Below are positions 37,621 to 47,215 of a stretch of DNA of 64,000 nt, piece by piece. Positions within the stretch are counted from its first letter, which is position 1; every line of letters begins with the position of its first letter. Source of the DNA: Thalassospira lohafexi (lineage in GTDB: Bacteria > Pseudomonadota > Alphaproteobacteria > Rhodospirillales > Thalassospiraceae); NCBI RefSeq assembly GCF_002844275.1, contig NZ_NXGX01000007.1:124001-188000 (forward strand). The letters are read 5' to 3'. The position numbers and the translations under genes were made by a program. A model generated the notes under the pieces. It saw nothing but the letters and a program-made list of their open reading frames with translations, was not told the origin of the DNA and searched no databases.

Positions 37621-38174
37621 CAGACAAAACTCCGGTTTTCAGTATCAATGCGAACCGCTTCGCCCAGGACCCAGGCAATGACGATGATCAGCCCGCCAAG
37701 GAAAAGTGTGCTGGCCTCGGCATTGCTAAGCCCGATGGATAAAACGCGCTCGCCTTCCGGGCGGTGGAAGGTGGCAAGAACCGATGTTAGTGCCCCGGTC
37801 ATGGGTTTGATCAGGGTTTGCGCCAAAAGCGCGATGCCAAACGCCTTTAGGTGCAGGATCGGTTCAGGATTGAAGATGACGTCGCAGGCAAAGGCGACAA
37901 ACATTTTGCGCAGGCGATAGAGCCCATAGGCCATCACCAGCGACGGGATCATCATCACTACCATCGTGACATATTTCTGCCAACCCGACAGGGCGTGAAG
38001 TTCGGCAAGGCTAACCGTCATCTGACTGGTGCTGACCTCGGCCCAGCCCGGCGCGTACCAGATAAGTGGAACGACGCAAACCTGAAAAAGAATTGCTACA
38101 GCACAGGTCCAGTGCAGGAGTGTGCTGACCATGCGGACACGTTTAAACGTGTTAGATGTTGACGGGGTTGGCAT
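37620..38174 (-). CDS. DUF2975 membrane protein
   Basis: 184 residues with four membrane segments (about 17-40, 68-86, 104-125, 152-172). The cytosolic loop GLYRLRKMFVAFACDVIFNPEPILHLKAFGIALL matches the DUF2975 signature region. Coupled to an XRE regulator; the pair may sense a membrane or small-molecule signal, but no function is established. Confidence 0.85.
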   Translation of the reverse strand: MPTPSTSNTFKRVRMVSTLLHWTCAVAILFQVCVVPLIWYAPGWAEVSTSQMTVSLAELHALSGWQKYVTMVVMMIPSLVMAYGLYRLRKMFVAFACDVIFNPEPILHLKAFGIALLAQTLIKPMTGALTSVLATFHRPEGERVLSIGLSNAEASTLFLGGLIIVIAWVLGEAVRIDTENRSFV

Positions 38175-38420
38175 ATGTGGGACTCCTGATAGGATGATTT
38201 CGAAATATCACGATTTAATTAATGTAAAACATGAATAAATTATCGAAAAGAGTCAATCAGGATTCTTGGGAGACCAATTTATAGATGCCAAGAAATACTC
38301 GTTGAATGGCGTGCTGCCGTGGAAAACAGGTATTTCAAATCGGCTATTCTTGGGCCGCAATTTTTTGTCTTGCTGTATCGTTCCCCTTGCCACCTGGGGA
38401 TGGACGTGGAAAATAGGGGT

Positions 38421-38879
38421 ATGTCAGAAAGCAAAGCCGCACCCCGTAAATCCGATGCTGCACCTACGTCTGCGACCACAAAAGATGGCGCGGATGTAAA
38501 TTGTGATGAATGCGATACCGCTGCCCGTCTTGGCCTGAGTACCGAGCAGGGGGCCGCTGTCACGCGCGATGCGTCGCGGGCCATGGGAACGGATTTATCC
38601 TTGCCGCATATTGAAGCGGCGGCGAAAATCTTTTCGTTGTTAGGTGATGCCGGGCGTTTGCAGCTTGTTCTGCGCTGCATTGAAAAGCCCCAGACCGTTG
38701 GCGAACTGGCCGACGCAACCAATATGTCGCAATCGCTGTGCAGCCATCATTTGCGCCATTTGCGTGATCAACGGGTTCTCGCATCCGAGCGCCGTGGTCG
38801 GCATATTTTCTATCAGATCGATGATGAGCATATCTCGCGCGTGGTGCGCGATGTTTTTGCGCACGTGACCCACGACTGA
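38421..38879 (+). CDS. ArsR/SmtB family metal-sensing repressor
   Basis: 152 residues from ATG 38421 (the start is uncertain, ATG 38400 is also possible). The winged helix has AAKIFSLLGDAGRLQLVLRCIEKPQTVGELA and the recognition helix SQSLCSHHLRHLRDQRVL. Possible metal sites: an N-terminal CDECD cluster (alpha3N-like) and the C-terminal helix DEHISRVVRDVFAHVTHD with the Asp-x-His...His pattern of SmtB/ZiaR (alpha5, zinc-type). The following gene is a heavy-metal ATPase, its likely target. The first 60 residues are mostly disordered. Confidence 0.9.
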   Translation: MSESKAAPRKSDAAPTSATTKDGADVNCDECDTAARLGLSTEQGAAVTRDASRAMGTDLSLPHIEAAAKIFSLLGDAGRLQLVLRCIEKPQTVGELADATNMSQSLCSHHLRHLRDQRVLASERRGRHIFYQIDDEHISRVVRDVFAHVTHD

Positions 38880-38967
38880 TCTGCGACACAGACTTCTGGT
38901 TTGATCTTAGGATTGTTTTGCCTGTCACCCTTTCGGTGGGTGGCACTGTTTGGCGTGTCAGATCAGA

Positions 38968-38991
38968 ACATTCAAATTTCTGTTTGAATGT
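38968..38991. promoter_or_regulatory. Palindrome upstream of the ATPase promoter
   Basis: ACATTCAAA tttctg TTTGAATGT: perfect 9-bp inverted repeat with 6-nt spacer, ending 2 nt before the -35 box. The AT-rich TCAAA...TTTGA form resembles ArsR/CadC operators. Candidate repressor site. Confidence 0.6.
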
Positions 38992-38993
38992 CC

Positions 38994-39022
38994 TTGACAG
39001 ATCAATATATGAATCATATTTT
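38994..39022 (+). promoter_or_regulatory. Sigma-70 promoter of the heavy-metal ATPase
   Basis: TTGACA (38994-38999), 17-nt spacer, TATTTT (39017-39022). A second palindrome ATATGA-A-TCATAT (39007-39019) fills the spacer and runs into the -10. A repressor bound there would block RNA polymerase, which fits the ArsR protein coded just upstream. Confidence 0.75.
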
Positions 39023-39066
39023 GAATATAACATATGAATGAAAGTTTGATCTTTGTGAGGTAACAA

Positions 39067-41472
39067 ATGTCTTTCATCGCGAAATGGGAAGATGTTCCGG
39101 CGATTGGAAATTGCGCACAGTGCCAAACGGCACTTGTTGATGCCTTGCGTACGGCCTTGCCCAATCAACAATTTGAAAGCGATGGGCAGGGCGTAAAGTC
39201 ACAGAATCCCCTTGATGCCGATGAGTCGGTCGTTGCCAACGATGTTCTCAGCACACATACCAAGCATGTATCGCATTATCACTGGCAGGTATCGGGCATG
39301 GATTGCGGGTCCTGTGTGTCAAAGATCGAAACTGCCTTGGGTAAAACCGCCGGTGTTACCTGCGTTGATGTTTCGATGATGCGCGAAACCGTCACACTTG
39401 GTCTTGACGACGGGGAGCCTGAAACGCGTAACACGGTGACCCAAACCTTGAATAAGCTTGGCTACCCGGCACAGGAAAAATCGACCAAGGGCGATAAGGC
39501 TTCGGCGGCCAAAAGCTGCTGCACGGCGAAAGAAAACACGGATGCCCCGACAAATGTGGATGCGTATGGTGATGCAACAGGTCAAAGCCTGCTGCGCCGT
39601 TTGGCACCTTGGTCCTCGGAAAATGACGAAATTGCCTTTGCGGTGCTTTGTCTTGTGATCGGTGGGCTTATTGGTGCCGTGATCCCGGCAACCGCACCCT
39701 ATGCCATATCGGTGGCCTCTGTGCTTGCGGCTGTGCCGGTGATGAAAAAGGCCTTCCGTCTGGCGCAAAGCGGTGCGGTTTTCTCGATCGAGCTTTTGAT
39801 GTCAGTCGCGGTCCTTGGTGCGGTTGCCATTGGCGAAAGTCTTGAGGCCGGAATGGTGGTCGTGCTGTTTGCCATTGGTGAACGGCTTGAAGGTGTTGCT
39901 GCCGGGCAGGCGCGCAAGGGCGTGAAATCCCTGATGAAGCTGACACCCGAACAGGCGCGCCGTGTGGTTCAAGGTGGCTTTGAAGACATCACACCGGGCG
40001 ACCTTGCCCTTGAGGATATTGTCGAAGTCCGTCCGGGCGAACGTGTCCCGGCTGATGGTGTTGTTGATAACGGTGTGGCCGAGATTGATAACAGCCACCT
40101 GACGGGCGAGTCAGTCCCGGTCTATAGCGAAGTTGGCGCGGAAGTCTTTGCCGGGGCGATTGTCACTGACCGTCCGGTGCAAATTCGTGTCACCCGTGCC
40201 GCGGGCCAGACGATGCTGGACCGGGTGATTGAACTGGTCGAACAAAGCGAAAAGCACAAGGCACCTGTTGAACGCTTCGTTGCCAAATTCGCCCGCATTT
40301 ATACCCCGATCATTATGGCGCTGGCGGCATTGACCGTGATCATCCCGCCGGTTCTGTTTGGGCAAGCGTGGGAAGAATGGATTTATCGCGGGTTGGCGTT
40401 GCTTTTGATCGGGTGCCCCTGTGCGCTGGTGATTTCAACCCCGGCTGCGGTGACTTCCGCACTGGCGCGTGCCACCAAAATTGGTTTGCTGGTTAAGGGG
40501 GGTGCTGCGCTTGAGCTGATTGGGGCCGTGCGCACCATGGCATTTGATAAAACCGGCACCTTGACCGAAGGCAAACCAAAACTGGCCGCGATCAAGACCG
40601 CCGACGGATACGGCGAAAACGGCGTTCTGACAATTGCAGCCGCCCTTGAAACGGTCACATCCCACCCACTGGCCCGTGCTGTGGTTGCCGCCGCCAAAAG
40701 CCGTAATCTTGATCTGCCGGTGATTGAAGACGCCCGCACCATCGCGGGTGCAGGGGTCGAAGGCCGGATTGATGGTGTGCTGTATCGGGTTGGTGCGGCC
40801 AAACGTTTGGATGTCACCCCGGATGGGGAAACCGCCAAATGGCTGTCGGATCAAGAAGAAGACGGCAGTACCGCCGTCATTGTTCTAAAAGAAAATCAGA
40901 TTATTGGCGCATTGGCGCTGCGTGATACGGCGCGCAGCGACGCCAAATCCGCCTTGGCCGAACTTAACAGTCTTAACATTACCCCGGTGATGTTAACCGG
41001 GGATGCCACCCGCGTTGCCAAACGCATGGCCGCAGATCTTGGCATCGACTACCGTGCGGAGTTGCTGCCAGAGGATAAGCTGAATGTTCTGGCCGACTTG
41101 CGTGATGACCCGAAACGATCCGGTCCGGTGGCGATGGTGGGCGACGGTATCAATGATGCCCCGGCCCTGAAATCGGCCGATGTCGGGATTGCGATCGGTG
41201 GCGGGGCGGACATCGCGCTTGAAGCCGCCGATGCGGTGGCGGTGCGTGATCGTCTTGGCGATGTGGTTAATCTGGTGAAACTGTCACGTGCCGCACGGCG
41301 TGTCATTCGTGAAAACATCACGATTGCCTTGGGTCTTAAAGCAGTCTTCTTGGTGACATCCATTACCGGCCTGACGGGCCTGTGGCTGGCGGTTCTGGCC
41401 GATACGGGGGCGACTGTGCTGGTGACGATCAATAGCCTTCGGCTGTTGATGGCGCTGCGTGGGTCTAAATAA
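39067..41472 (+). CDS. Heavy-metal translocating P1B-type ATPase (ZntA/CadA-like)
   Basis: 801 residues; pumps soft divalent metals (Zn, Cd, Pb) out of the cytosol. An unusual N-terminus has a CAQC pair (Cys16, Cys19), then a ferredoxin-like metal domain with SGMDCGSC (Cys80, Cys83), then a Cys-rich linker (KSCCTAK). The core has the membrane metal motif CPC (450-452), phosphorylated Asp494 in DKTGTLT, SHPLA and GDGINDAPAL. The CPC motif together with C-terminal DTGATVLVTINSLRL fits the Zn/Cd/Pb subgroup rather than copper. Ribosome site GTGAGG. Likely repressed by the ArsR protein upstream. Confidence 0.95.
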   Translation: MSFIAKWEDVPAIGNCAQCQTALVDALRTALPNQQFESDGQGVKSQNPLDADESVVANDVLSTHTKHVSHYHWQVSGMDCGSCVSKIETALGKTAGVTCVDVSMMRETVTLGLDDGEPETRNTVTQTLNKLGYPAQEKSTKGDKASAAKSCCTAKENTDAPTNVDAYGDATGQSLLRRLAPWSSENDEIAFAVLCLVIGGLIGAVIPATAPYAISVASVLAAVPVMKKAFRLAQSGAVFSIELLMSVAVLGAVAIGESLEAGMVVVLFAIGERLEGVAAGQARKGVKSLMKLTPEQARRVVQGGFEDITPGDLALEDIVEVRPGERVPADGVVDNGVAEIDNSHLTGESVPVYSEVGAEVFAGAIVTDRPVQIRVTRAAGQTMLDRVIELVEQSEKHKAPVERFVAKFARIYTPIIMALAALTVIIPPVLFGQAWEEWIYRGLALLLIGCPCALVISTPAAVTSALARATKIGLLVKGGAALELIGAVRTMAFDKTGTLTEGKPKLAAIKTADGYGENGVLTIAAALETVTSHPLARAVVAAAKSRNLDLPVIEDARTIAGAGVEGRIDGVLYRVGAAKRLDVTPDGETAKWLSDQEEDGSTAVIVLKENQIIGALALRDTARSDAKSALAELNSLNITPVMLTGDATRVAKRMAADLGIDYRAELLPEDKLNVLADLRDDPKRSGPVAMVGDGINDAPALKSADVGIAIGGGADIALEAADAVAVRDRLGDVVNLVKLSRAARRVIRENITIALGLKAVFLVTSITGLTGLWLAVLADTGATVLVTINSLRLLMALRGSK

Positions 41473-41855
41473 TCAGGAAGTTTTGTTCTGTCCCTAAAAG
41501 GAGAAAGCGGCGGTTATCGTTTCCCGCATCGATAACCACCGCTTACCACCTTGAGAGGCCTACGGGGAGAGAGGACCCGTAGGTGAGAGACAAGCCATTT
41601 TGGGGACAAAATGCGAATGGGTTGCATTCGCGGGCTGTGTCGAGACCTGTTATATGGCAGGAAAAATTATGACGCAAGTGAAAATCGTTATCAATTGCAT
41701 AAAAGTTTTAGTTGAGTATTCGATGATGTAAATATCCCGACAAAAGCAGTCGGTAAACATAAGGTTTTCCGGGCCGTGCAGCCTGAAAAACGATGGAAAA
41801 CCTTATGTTTTGTGCGGCTTTTTATGATGTTATCTTATGCCGAGATATGGCGACA
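41473..41855. other. 383-bp convergent gap with several hairpins
   Basis: No protein gene. It holds a 15-bp stem (one mismatch) at 41505-41544 (AAGCGGCGGTTATCG and its complement), an 8-bp stem CCTACGGG/CCCGTAGG at 41559-41583, a Fur-box-like sequence at 41676-41694, and a 13-bp perfect inverted repeat at 41758-41807 followed by TTTT. The first two may end the ATPase transcript though neither has a T run. Confidence 0.5.
41676..41825 (+). ncRNA. Candidate iron-regulated small RNA
   Basis: AAGTGAAAATCGTTATCAA (41676-41694) matches the complement of the Fur-like site at 47216 in 16 of 19 bases. Downstream are a small stem CCGAC/GTCGG (41738-41753), then the perfect inverted repeat CATAAGGTTTTCC/GGAAAACCTTATG with TTTT after it. 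A Fur-type site in a gap between convergent genes has no protein gene to control, hence the RNA idea. Promoter boxes are weak. Inference only. Confidence 0.25.
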
Positions 41856-42992
41856 TCAAATCGCGATACGCTGCAAATGATTGTCCCAGCGCAGGCTTTT
41901 ATGCGAATCGTCAGGTAGTTCAACCCGTTTGCGGCGAATCGCATCCATCCGCCAACCATTGCCAAGGCCACTGGTGTTGACGAACTCGCCCGCACGGTCG
42001 GTCGCCGACAGGCCACAGCCATCTGGCGCGGCAATATGGGTCAGGAAGTCAGATGTTTTTGCATCCCAGAACGTTACAATCCCACCGCGCGGGCAGGAAA
42101 TGCCAAACACCTGACCGGATGCATCAAACCGGACCGACCCGCAATATTGGCGCATGCGGACCTGAACCGTATCGGGGGCTTCCATCGCCCGGATTTCCTT
42201 ACCCGGATTATAGGTGCCGACAAGTGGAACCTCGTCGGTTAACCCACCATGATACTGGAAGCCAACTGCAATCGTGCCGTTCGTTGCGACATCAATGTGA
42301 CGAATGGAAAGCTGGTGCCAATCCTGTTTTAGCGACGCCTGATGGACAAGCTCACCGGTTTTGCGATCAATCACCGACAGGTTCGGTTCCATGGTGGCAA
42401 TGTTAAGTGGCGTGCGCCCATCTTGATCGGGATGGGTGTGTAACCCGCCATTGGCAACCGCAATCTGATCACCACCGGGCATCAGATGCAGTTCATGCGG
42501 TCCCATGCCATAGCTGTCAAATTCCGCAACCCGGCGATAGCCGTCATTGGCATCCCAGACAGAAATCACACCCCGCTGATGCGCAAAATCGTTTTCACTG
42601 ACATACAGAAACCGGCCGTCGTTGGAATAGATTGAATGCCCATAAAACCGTCGGTCTTCCGGGCAATGCAGTTTGGCCCGCACATCCCCGGTATGACGGT
42701 CAAGGATCAGCGCATAAAGCCCCGGGCGGCGCTCAACTGCGGCCACATCAACATGGTTGGGGCGCAGGCCAAGGTCATGACCACGGCCGGGGAGGGGCTG
42801 TTCAAACAGGATTTTGCCCGCAGCATTAAACGCGCTGACATAATAGTCATCATGATCACCGGCACTGGCCGAAATATACGTCGCCCGGTCTTGTACTGCG
42901 GGTGTCGCTGCACGCGCCAGATCAAGCGGCAACAGGGTAAAGGCCCCGCCAACCCCCATGAGCTTTAAGAACTCGCGCCGTTGATGTCTCAT
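41856..42992 (-). CDS. Tat-exported DUF1513 protein
   Basis: 378 residues with a twin-arginine signal (QRREFLKLMG, hydrophobic part, cleavage near ARA-AT). The mature part is a beta-propeller-like DUF1513 protein (FEQPLPGRGHDL, GHSIYSNDGRFLYVSEND, ELHLMPGGDQIAVANGG). It is the last gene of the imelysin operon, its usual place. Role in iron handling is inferred from that constant company. Confidence 0.9.
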   Translation of the reverse strand: MRHQRREFLKLMGVGGAFTLLPLDLARAATPAVQDRATYISASAGDHDDYYVSAFNAAGKILFEQPLPGRGHDLGLRPNHVDVAAVERRPGLYALILDRHTGDVRAKLHCPEDRRFYGHSIYSNDGRFLYVSENDFAHQRGVISVWDANDGYRRVAEFDSYGMGPHELHLMPGGDQIAVANGGLHTHPDQDGRTPLNIATMEPNLSVIDRKTGELVHQASLKQDWHQLSIRHIDVATNGTIAVGFQYHGGLTDEVPLVGTYNPGKEIRAMEAPDTVQVRMRQYCGSVRFDASGQVFGISCPRGGIVTFWDAKTSDFLTHIAAPDGCGLSATDRAGEFVNTSGLGNGWRMDAIRRKRVELPDDSHKSLRWDNHLQRIAI

Positions 42993-43051
42993 GTCAGTGT
43001 CTCCAATCCAAGAATGCCCTGTTCGCCAGATGTATTAAATCCAACGGGGCG

Positions 43052-44182
43052 TCAATCACCATCAAGGGCGTTAAATCCGCCGCCAAGATTGGTGTTGCCG
43101 CCAACATCGTTTTCAACAAGGGTTGTCAGAAAATCGATCTGGCCCTGAAGGTCGACCAGTTTCTGATAGCCATCTGGCTGATCAAGAAGTTCTGCAAGTG
43201 ATGGCGGCAGGTCGGCAAGCGTGTCTTGCACGGTTTGCCAGTTCAGGCGAAACGACCGGTCCAGCAGGCTGCTGTCAATCAGGGCGGCCAACCCTTTACC
43301 TTCTTCGCCTGCATCTCCCCACTTTCCGTCATAAATCGCAAGAAGCCCGATCAGGTTATGGTGAATGTTGCGAAGCGACCGCTTGGATGTTTCGCTCTCA
43401 CCCCGGCTGGCTTTGGCGTCTTTTTCACCGTCTCCCAACGGACGGCCAAGTTTCTGGGTCGATATGATCAAAAGCCCTTCGTGCAGGGCACGATAAAGGT
43501 CGGTGGCAGCAAATTTTGCTGTCGGGTAGTCCATGCTATCTGGCCCGGCATTACGCATGGCCTCGGCAAAGCCCGGCCATTCGTCGCGCAACTCATCGGT
43601 GATGGTGACAAGATTGGTGGCAATCGCCGATCCGTATTGGCACAGGAAAATGCCGTCTTCGCTGGCGGAGGTCAATGCGTTGCTATGCGCGTCATCAAAC
43701 AGAACTTCTTCAAGGGCCGGGAACCCCTGTAACGCAGCACTGGCTTCGGAAAGTTTGACCGGATCGGTAAAGGCGGCGGGCTTGTTAAACATCAATTTGC
43801 GGAACTGGCGTGTGGCTGTTCCATGTTTGTCGGGCCAATATTCAATGTGCTGGTCCCGACCATTGGCCACCAGTGGCCCCATGCGCCATGGCTGAATTTC
43901 CTGCCAGATGTCCATGGCAGTGTGAAAATCACCACGGGCATCGGCAAGACCATCTTCATCGGGATCAGAACAGAAATCCTCAAGCGTGTCGGCCAAATCC
44001 GATGTTGCCCCGTGCAAGGCATCAAGTTTGGGCGGCATCACCGTCGTCAGCAAATGTTCAAGGATCAGTTGATAGTTTTCATCGGGAATATCGGCATGCG
44101 CCTTTGGGGCCGCAATACTGATGAACAATGCGGCGGCTGTCGTCAGCAAACATGTGGTGCGCCAACAGAATTGTAAGGACAT
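43052..44182 (-). CDS. Imelysin family protein (second paralog)
   Basis: 376 residues, signal peptide cleaved near AHA-DI. A helical imelysin/IrpA-like domain: FHTAMDIWQEIQPWRMGPL and ALQGFPALEEVLFDD. In that last stretch the imelysin GxHxxE motif reads GFPALE: the Glu is kept but His is replaced by Pro, unlike the first paralog at 45803. Periplasmic, probably iron-related. Lies 56 nt after the di-heme gene. Confidence 0.9.
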   Translation of the reverse strand: MSLQFCWRTTCLLTTAAALFISIAAPKAHADIPDENYQLILEHLLTTVMPPKLDALHGATSDLADTLEDFCSDPDEDGLADARGDFHTAMDIWQEIQPWRMGPLVANGRDQHIEYWPDKHGTATRQFRKLMFNKPAAFTDPVKLSEASAALQGFPALEEVLFDDAHSNALTSASEDGIFLCQYGSAIATNLVTITDELRDEWPGFAEAMRNAGPDSMDYPTAKFAATDLYRALHEGLLIISTQKLGRPLGDGEKDAKASRGESETSKRSLRNIHHNLIGLLAIYDGKWGDAGEEGKGLAALIDSSLLDRSFRLNWQTVQDTLADLPPSLAELLDQPDGYQKLVDLQGQIDFLTTLVENDVGGNTNLGGGFNALDGD

Positions 44183-44238
44183 GTGTCTTTTTCCGAATAT
44201 TCACGTGATTTCCATGGCTTATACAAACTTATACAGGC

Positions 44239-45702
44239 CTAGAGTGACTTAAGAAACGCCAGCAGTTTGCTGCGGTCAGATGGTGGCAATTTTGTGACCG
44301 TGTCACGGGCCGCAGTGGCCTCACCCCCGTGCCAGAGGATCGCTTCAAGAATGGTTGTTGCCCGTCCATCATGCAGGAACTGCGCACGATCATCAATTTC
44401 CTTTGCGCGACCAATCCCCCAAAGCGGTGGGGTGCGCCATTCACGGCCCGATGCTTGTGATTCTGGTCGATGGTCAGCCAATCCATCCCCCATATCATGG
44501 AGCAATAGGTCACTATACGGCCAGATCACCTGCCCGGATTGTTCCGGTAAATCAGCGCGTTCGGGCAATTCATAGCGTGGCGTGTGGCACGCGGCACACC
44601 CAATGGCGTTAAAGATGTCTTTTCCGGCAATTACGTCCGCATCACCGGCATTTATCCGCACAGGCGGGGCAATGTTGCGCGCGTAATACAGCACAAGATC
44701 GGTGATCTGGCTGTGCGCTTCAAGGTTCTCAAATTCCGGGCTGTTGCCGTTTGGCGCATTGCGACAAAGTGTTTGTGCCTCGGTGCAATCGCCCGCCCCG
44801 TTGGGATAAAGCGGAGTGGAAAGCCCGATATCAAACTGAAACGCATTCTGGTTTTGTTGATCAAGGGTCGGCATGCCTGCCTTCCAGCCAAACCGCCCAA
44901 TCGTCAGGTCGTCCTTGGCAAAGTCCCAGACGTAATTGACCCGACCTGAAATGCCATCCCCGTCGGCATCTTGCGGGTCGGCCTTGGCAAGCAGGGATTC
45001 ATCTGCAATGGCTTCAAGCAGCCCCAACCCGATTATCGGCGGGGCAAGGCGCGCGGAGACCATGATATCGGGGTGCAGTGGGCCATAGGCCAAATCGGTC
45101 ATGCCATAACTTGGCTTTCGCAACGTGACGGTCTCTCCACCCTCAAGGACAACCGGCACAGGTTCATAGGTAACCGTAACCCGTCCCTCGGCCGGGATGC
45201 CGGGAACGGAAAAGTCCTGAAACTGTCCGCCGTAAACCGGGTCGGGAATGGTGGCGACCTTGCCATTCAAATGGTCACGCAACTGATCGGGTGTCTGTGG
45301 CGGGATCGAGAGGCGCAGCAACATCGATGTCGCCCCCGAACCGGGATCATTTTCATCAACCGGATGGCCCCGGCCATTGCGGATATGGCATCCGTTACAG
45401 GCGCGCGAGTTAAACAGTGGGCCAAGACCGTCTGCTGCCTTGGTGCGGGTCGGTGCGGTCACCCAAAGCCTTTGAAAAAGGGCTTCGCCAAGCTTGAAAT
45501 CAAGCCGCTTTTCAAAGGCCATATTGGCCGAGTAATGGGTAAAGGCATTGCGCCCATCGGGTTTGAGCCATGTGGTCGCACCACCCGGAAAGGTATCCTC
45601 GCCGGTTTGCTGCGCCAATGCGTCACAGGGCATCGTGCTGGCTGCACCGCAGGCAAGACCAAGAAGTATTGCAAGGGCATGGTTTAAAACGGGACGTTTC
45701 AT
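44239..45702 (-). CDS. Di-heme oxidoreductase (DUF1111, putative thiol oxidoreductase)
   Basis: 487 residues, signal peptide, then two c-type heme sites: RACNGCH (about residue 111) and GCAACH (about 375). This is the DUF1111/di-heme peroxidase-like family that always accompanies imelysin genes. Periplasmic electron transfer, perhaps in iron oxidation or reduction; not established. Calcium-like DADGDGISG loop at about 245. Confidence 0.92.
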   Translation of the reverse strand: MKRPVLNHALAILLGLACGAASTMPCDALAQQTGEDTFPGGATTWLKPDGRNAFTHYSANMAFEKRLDFKLGEALFQRLWVTAPTRTKAADGLGPLFNSRACNGCHIRNGRGHPVDENDPGSGATSMLLRLSIPPQTPDQLRDHLNGKVATIPDPVYGGQFQDFSVPGIPAEGRVTVTYEPVPVVLEGGETVTLRKPSYGMTDLAYGPLHPDIMVSARLAPPIIGLGLLEAIADESLLAKADPQDADGDGISGRVNYVWDFAKDDLTIGRFGWKAGMPTLDQQNQNAFQFDIGLSTPLYPNGAGDCTEAQTLCRNAPNGNSPEFENLEAHSQITDLVLYYARNIAPPVRINAGDADVIAGKDIFNAIGCAACHTPRYELPERADLPEQSGQVIWPYSDLLLHDMGDGLADHRPESQASGREWRTPPLWGIGRAKEIDDRAQFLHDGRATTILEAILWHGGEATAARDTVTKLPPSDRSKLLAFLKSL

Positions 45703-45802
45703 ATATCTGTTCTAATTCTTGTTCTTATACAAAGCAAAGCGGCGGGAGAAACCATTCCCCCGCCGCTTGGTGCCGTAAAAGGCAGGTATCAGGACATCAG
45801 GC

Positions 45803-47071
45803 TTAGTTGACAGCCGTCGGATTGTCGAGGCTGTCGGAGCCTTCGAATTCGATACCATCAATGCCAACTGCCGCAATGATCTGTTCGATTGATTTGGTCT
45901 GATCGACCAATGCATCAACAAAGGTCTGAACAACAGCATTGCCATCATCATTGCCCATTGCGATCAGCTGATCAAACGCTTCACCGCCTTCTGCACGGGT
46001 GACCATGGCTTTACCCGCCAGAACCGAGCTTGCGAGTTTGCCGCGCAGTTCGGTATCAAGTGCCGCGTCATTGGCTGCGACCAGATCGGAAAGCGATGCA
46101 CCTTCGACAACGGATCCGTCAACGCGGGTGTAACGGCCAAGGTAAACGTTCTGGATGCCCAGCGCGTCGTAATAGTGGCTGTTATGGGTGTTGTCCGAAA
46201 AGCAATCATGCTCTTCTTCCGGGTCGTGGAGCAACAGACCAAGTTTGGTGCGCTCGCCGCCCAGTTCGCCATAAGACAGCGACCCCATGCCGGTGACCAT
46301 TGCGGTCAGGCCCGGAACGCCGTCGCCTTCAAGAACGGTTGCGCGTGCTTCGCCACCATCGGCCCACTGTGCGGTCATCCATTCAAGATCCGACACCATC
46401 AGGTCGGTTGCGGCTTTAAGGTACGCGCCACGACGATCGCAATTGCCATTGGTGCAGTCGTCACCCTTGGCATAATCGGTCCATTCACGGTCGCCATTTC
46501 CGGCGTCGGTACCATGAAGGTCCTGACCCCAAAGCAGGAATTCAATCGCGTGATAGCCGGTTGCAACGTTGCTTTCGACGTCGTCAATCTCATGCAGGCT
46601 TTCGATCAGGCCGGTATCAATGATCGATGCGTCAATCGTCTCGCCGGAAATCGACAGGCTCGGATTGGCGATGACATTGGCGGCATAGGCCGGGTTTTCT
46701 TCGCTTTCTTCGCCGTAAAGGTCGGTTTCGACATAGTCGATCAGACCTTCGTCAAGCGGCCACGCGTTTACTTTACCTTCCCAGTCATCAACGATGGCAT
46801 TGCCAAAACGATACACTTCGGTCTGCTGGTAAGGGGCGCGTGCTGCCAACCAGGCCGATTTTGCTGCATCAAAACTGGTTGCGGACGGATCGGCAATCAA
46901 TGTGTTAACGGCGGTTTGCAGTTTCTTTGCGGTGATGACCGAGTCTTCATAGCCGGCATGTGCAATGTCGGCATAAGTGGTCAAAACGTCTTTTGCGGCC
47001 GGTGCGGCATAAGCCTGCGCACCAAGGGTCGAAACCAGTACGGCCGTCCCCAGAATTTTAGCGATTTTCAT
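45803..47071 (-). CDS. Imelysin family iron-regulated protein (IrpA-like)
   Basis: 422 residues from ATG 47071 (an ATG at 47083 is possible). Signal peptide cleaved near AYA-AP. A helical imelysin domain with the intact GxHxxE motif as GYHAIEFLLWG and the DxxR-like region ERTKLGLLLHDPEEEHDCFSDNTH. Periplasmic or surface-exposed, iron-linked. First gene of a four-gene operon (imelysin, di-heme protein, second imelysin, DUF1513); a Fur-box-like site is 145 bp upstream. Confidence 0.93.
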   Translation of the reverse strand: MKIAKILGTAVLVSTLGAQAYAAPAAKDVLTTYADIAHAGYEDSVITAKKLQTAVNTLIADPSATSFDAAKSAWLAARAPYQQTEVYRFGNAIVDDWEGKVNAWPLDEGLIDYVETDLYGEESEENPAYAANVIANPSLSISGETIDASIIDTGLIESLHEIDDVESNVATGYHAIEFLLWGQDLHGTDAGNGDREWTDYAKGDDCTNGNCDRRGAYLKAATDLMVSDLEWMTAQWADGGEARATVLEGDGVPGLTAMVTGMGSLSYGELGGERTKLGLLLHDPEEEHDCFSDNTHNSHYYDALGIQNVYLGRYTRVDGSVVEGASLSDLVAANDAALDTELRGKLASSVLAGKAMVTRAEGGEAFDQLIAMGNDDGNAVVQTFVDALVDQTKSIEQIIAAVGIDGIEFEGSDSLDNPTAVN

Positions 47072-47215
47072 CGGAGTTCCCATCTATCCCTGAAAGGTGA
47101 GCCAAGGGCAAAGCCCCGGGGACCGCAAAGACACATATGACGTGCACAATAAAAAAATTACACGGCCAAAGATGTGCTTCGATCCCTATGCTTCCATCCA
47201 ATTGATACTGCTTGT

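Noticed and set aside
46175-47140. 321-codon frame antisense to the imelysin gene
   Set aside because: Shadow frame with no ribosome site or family motif.
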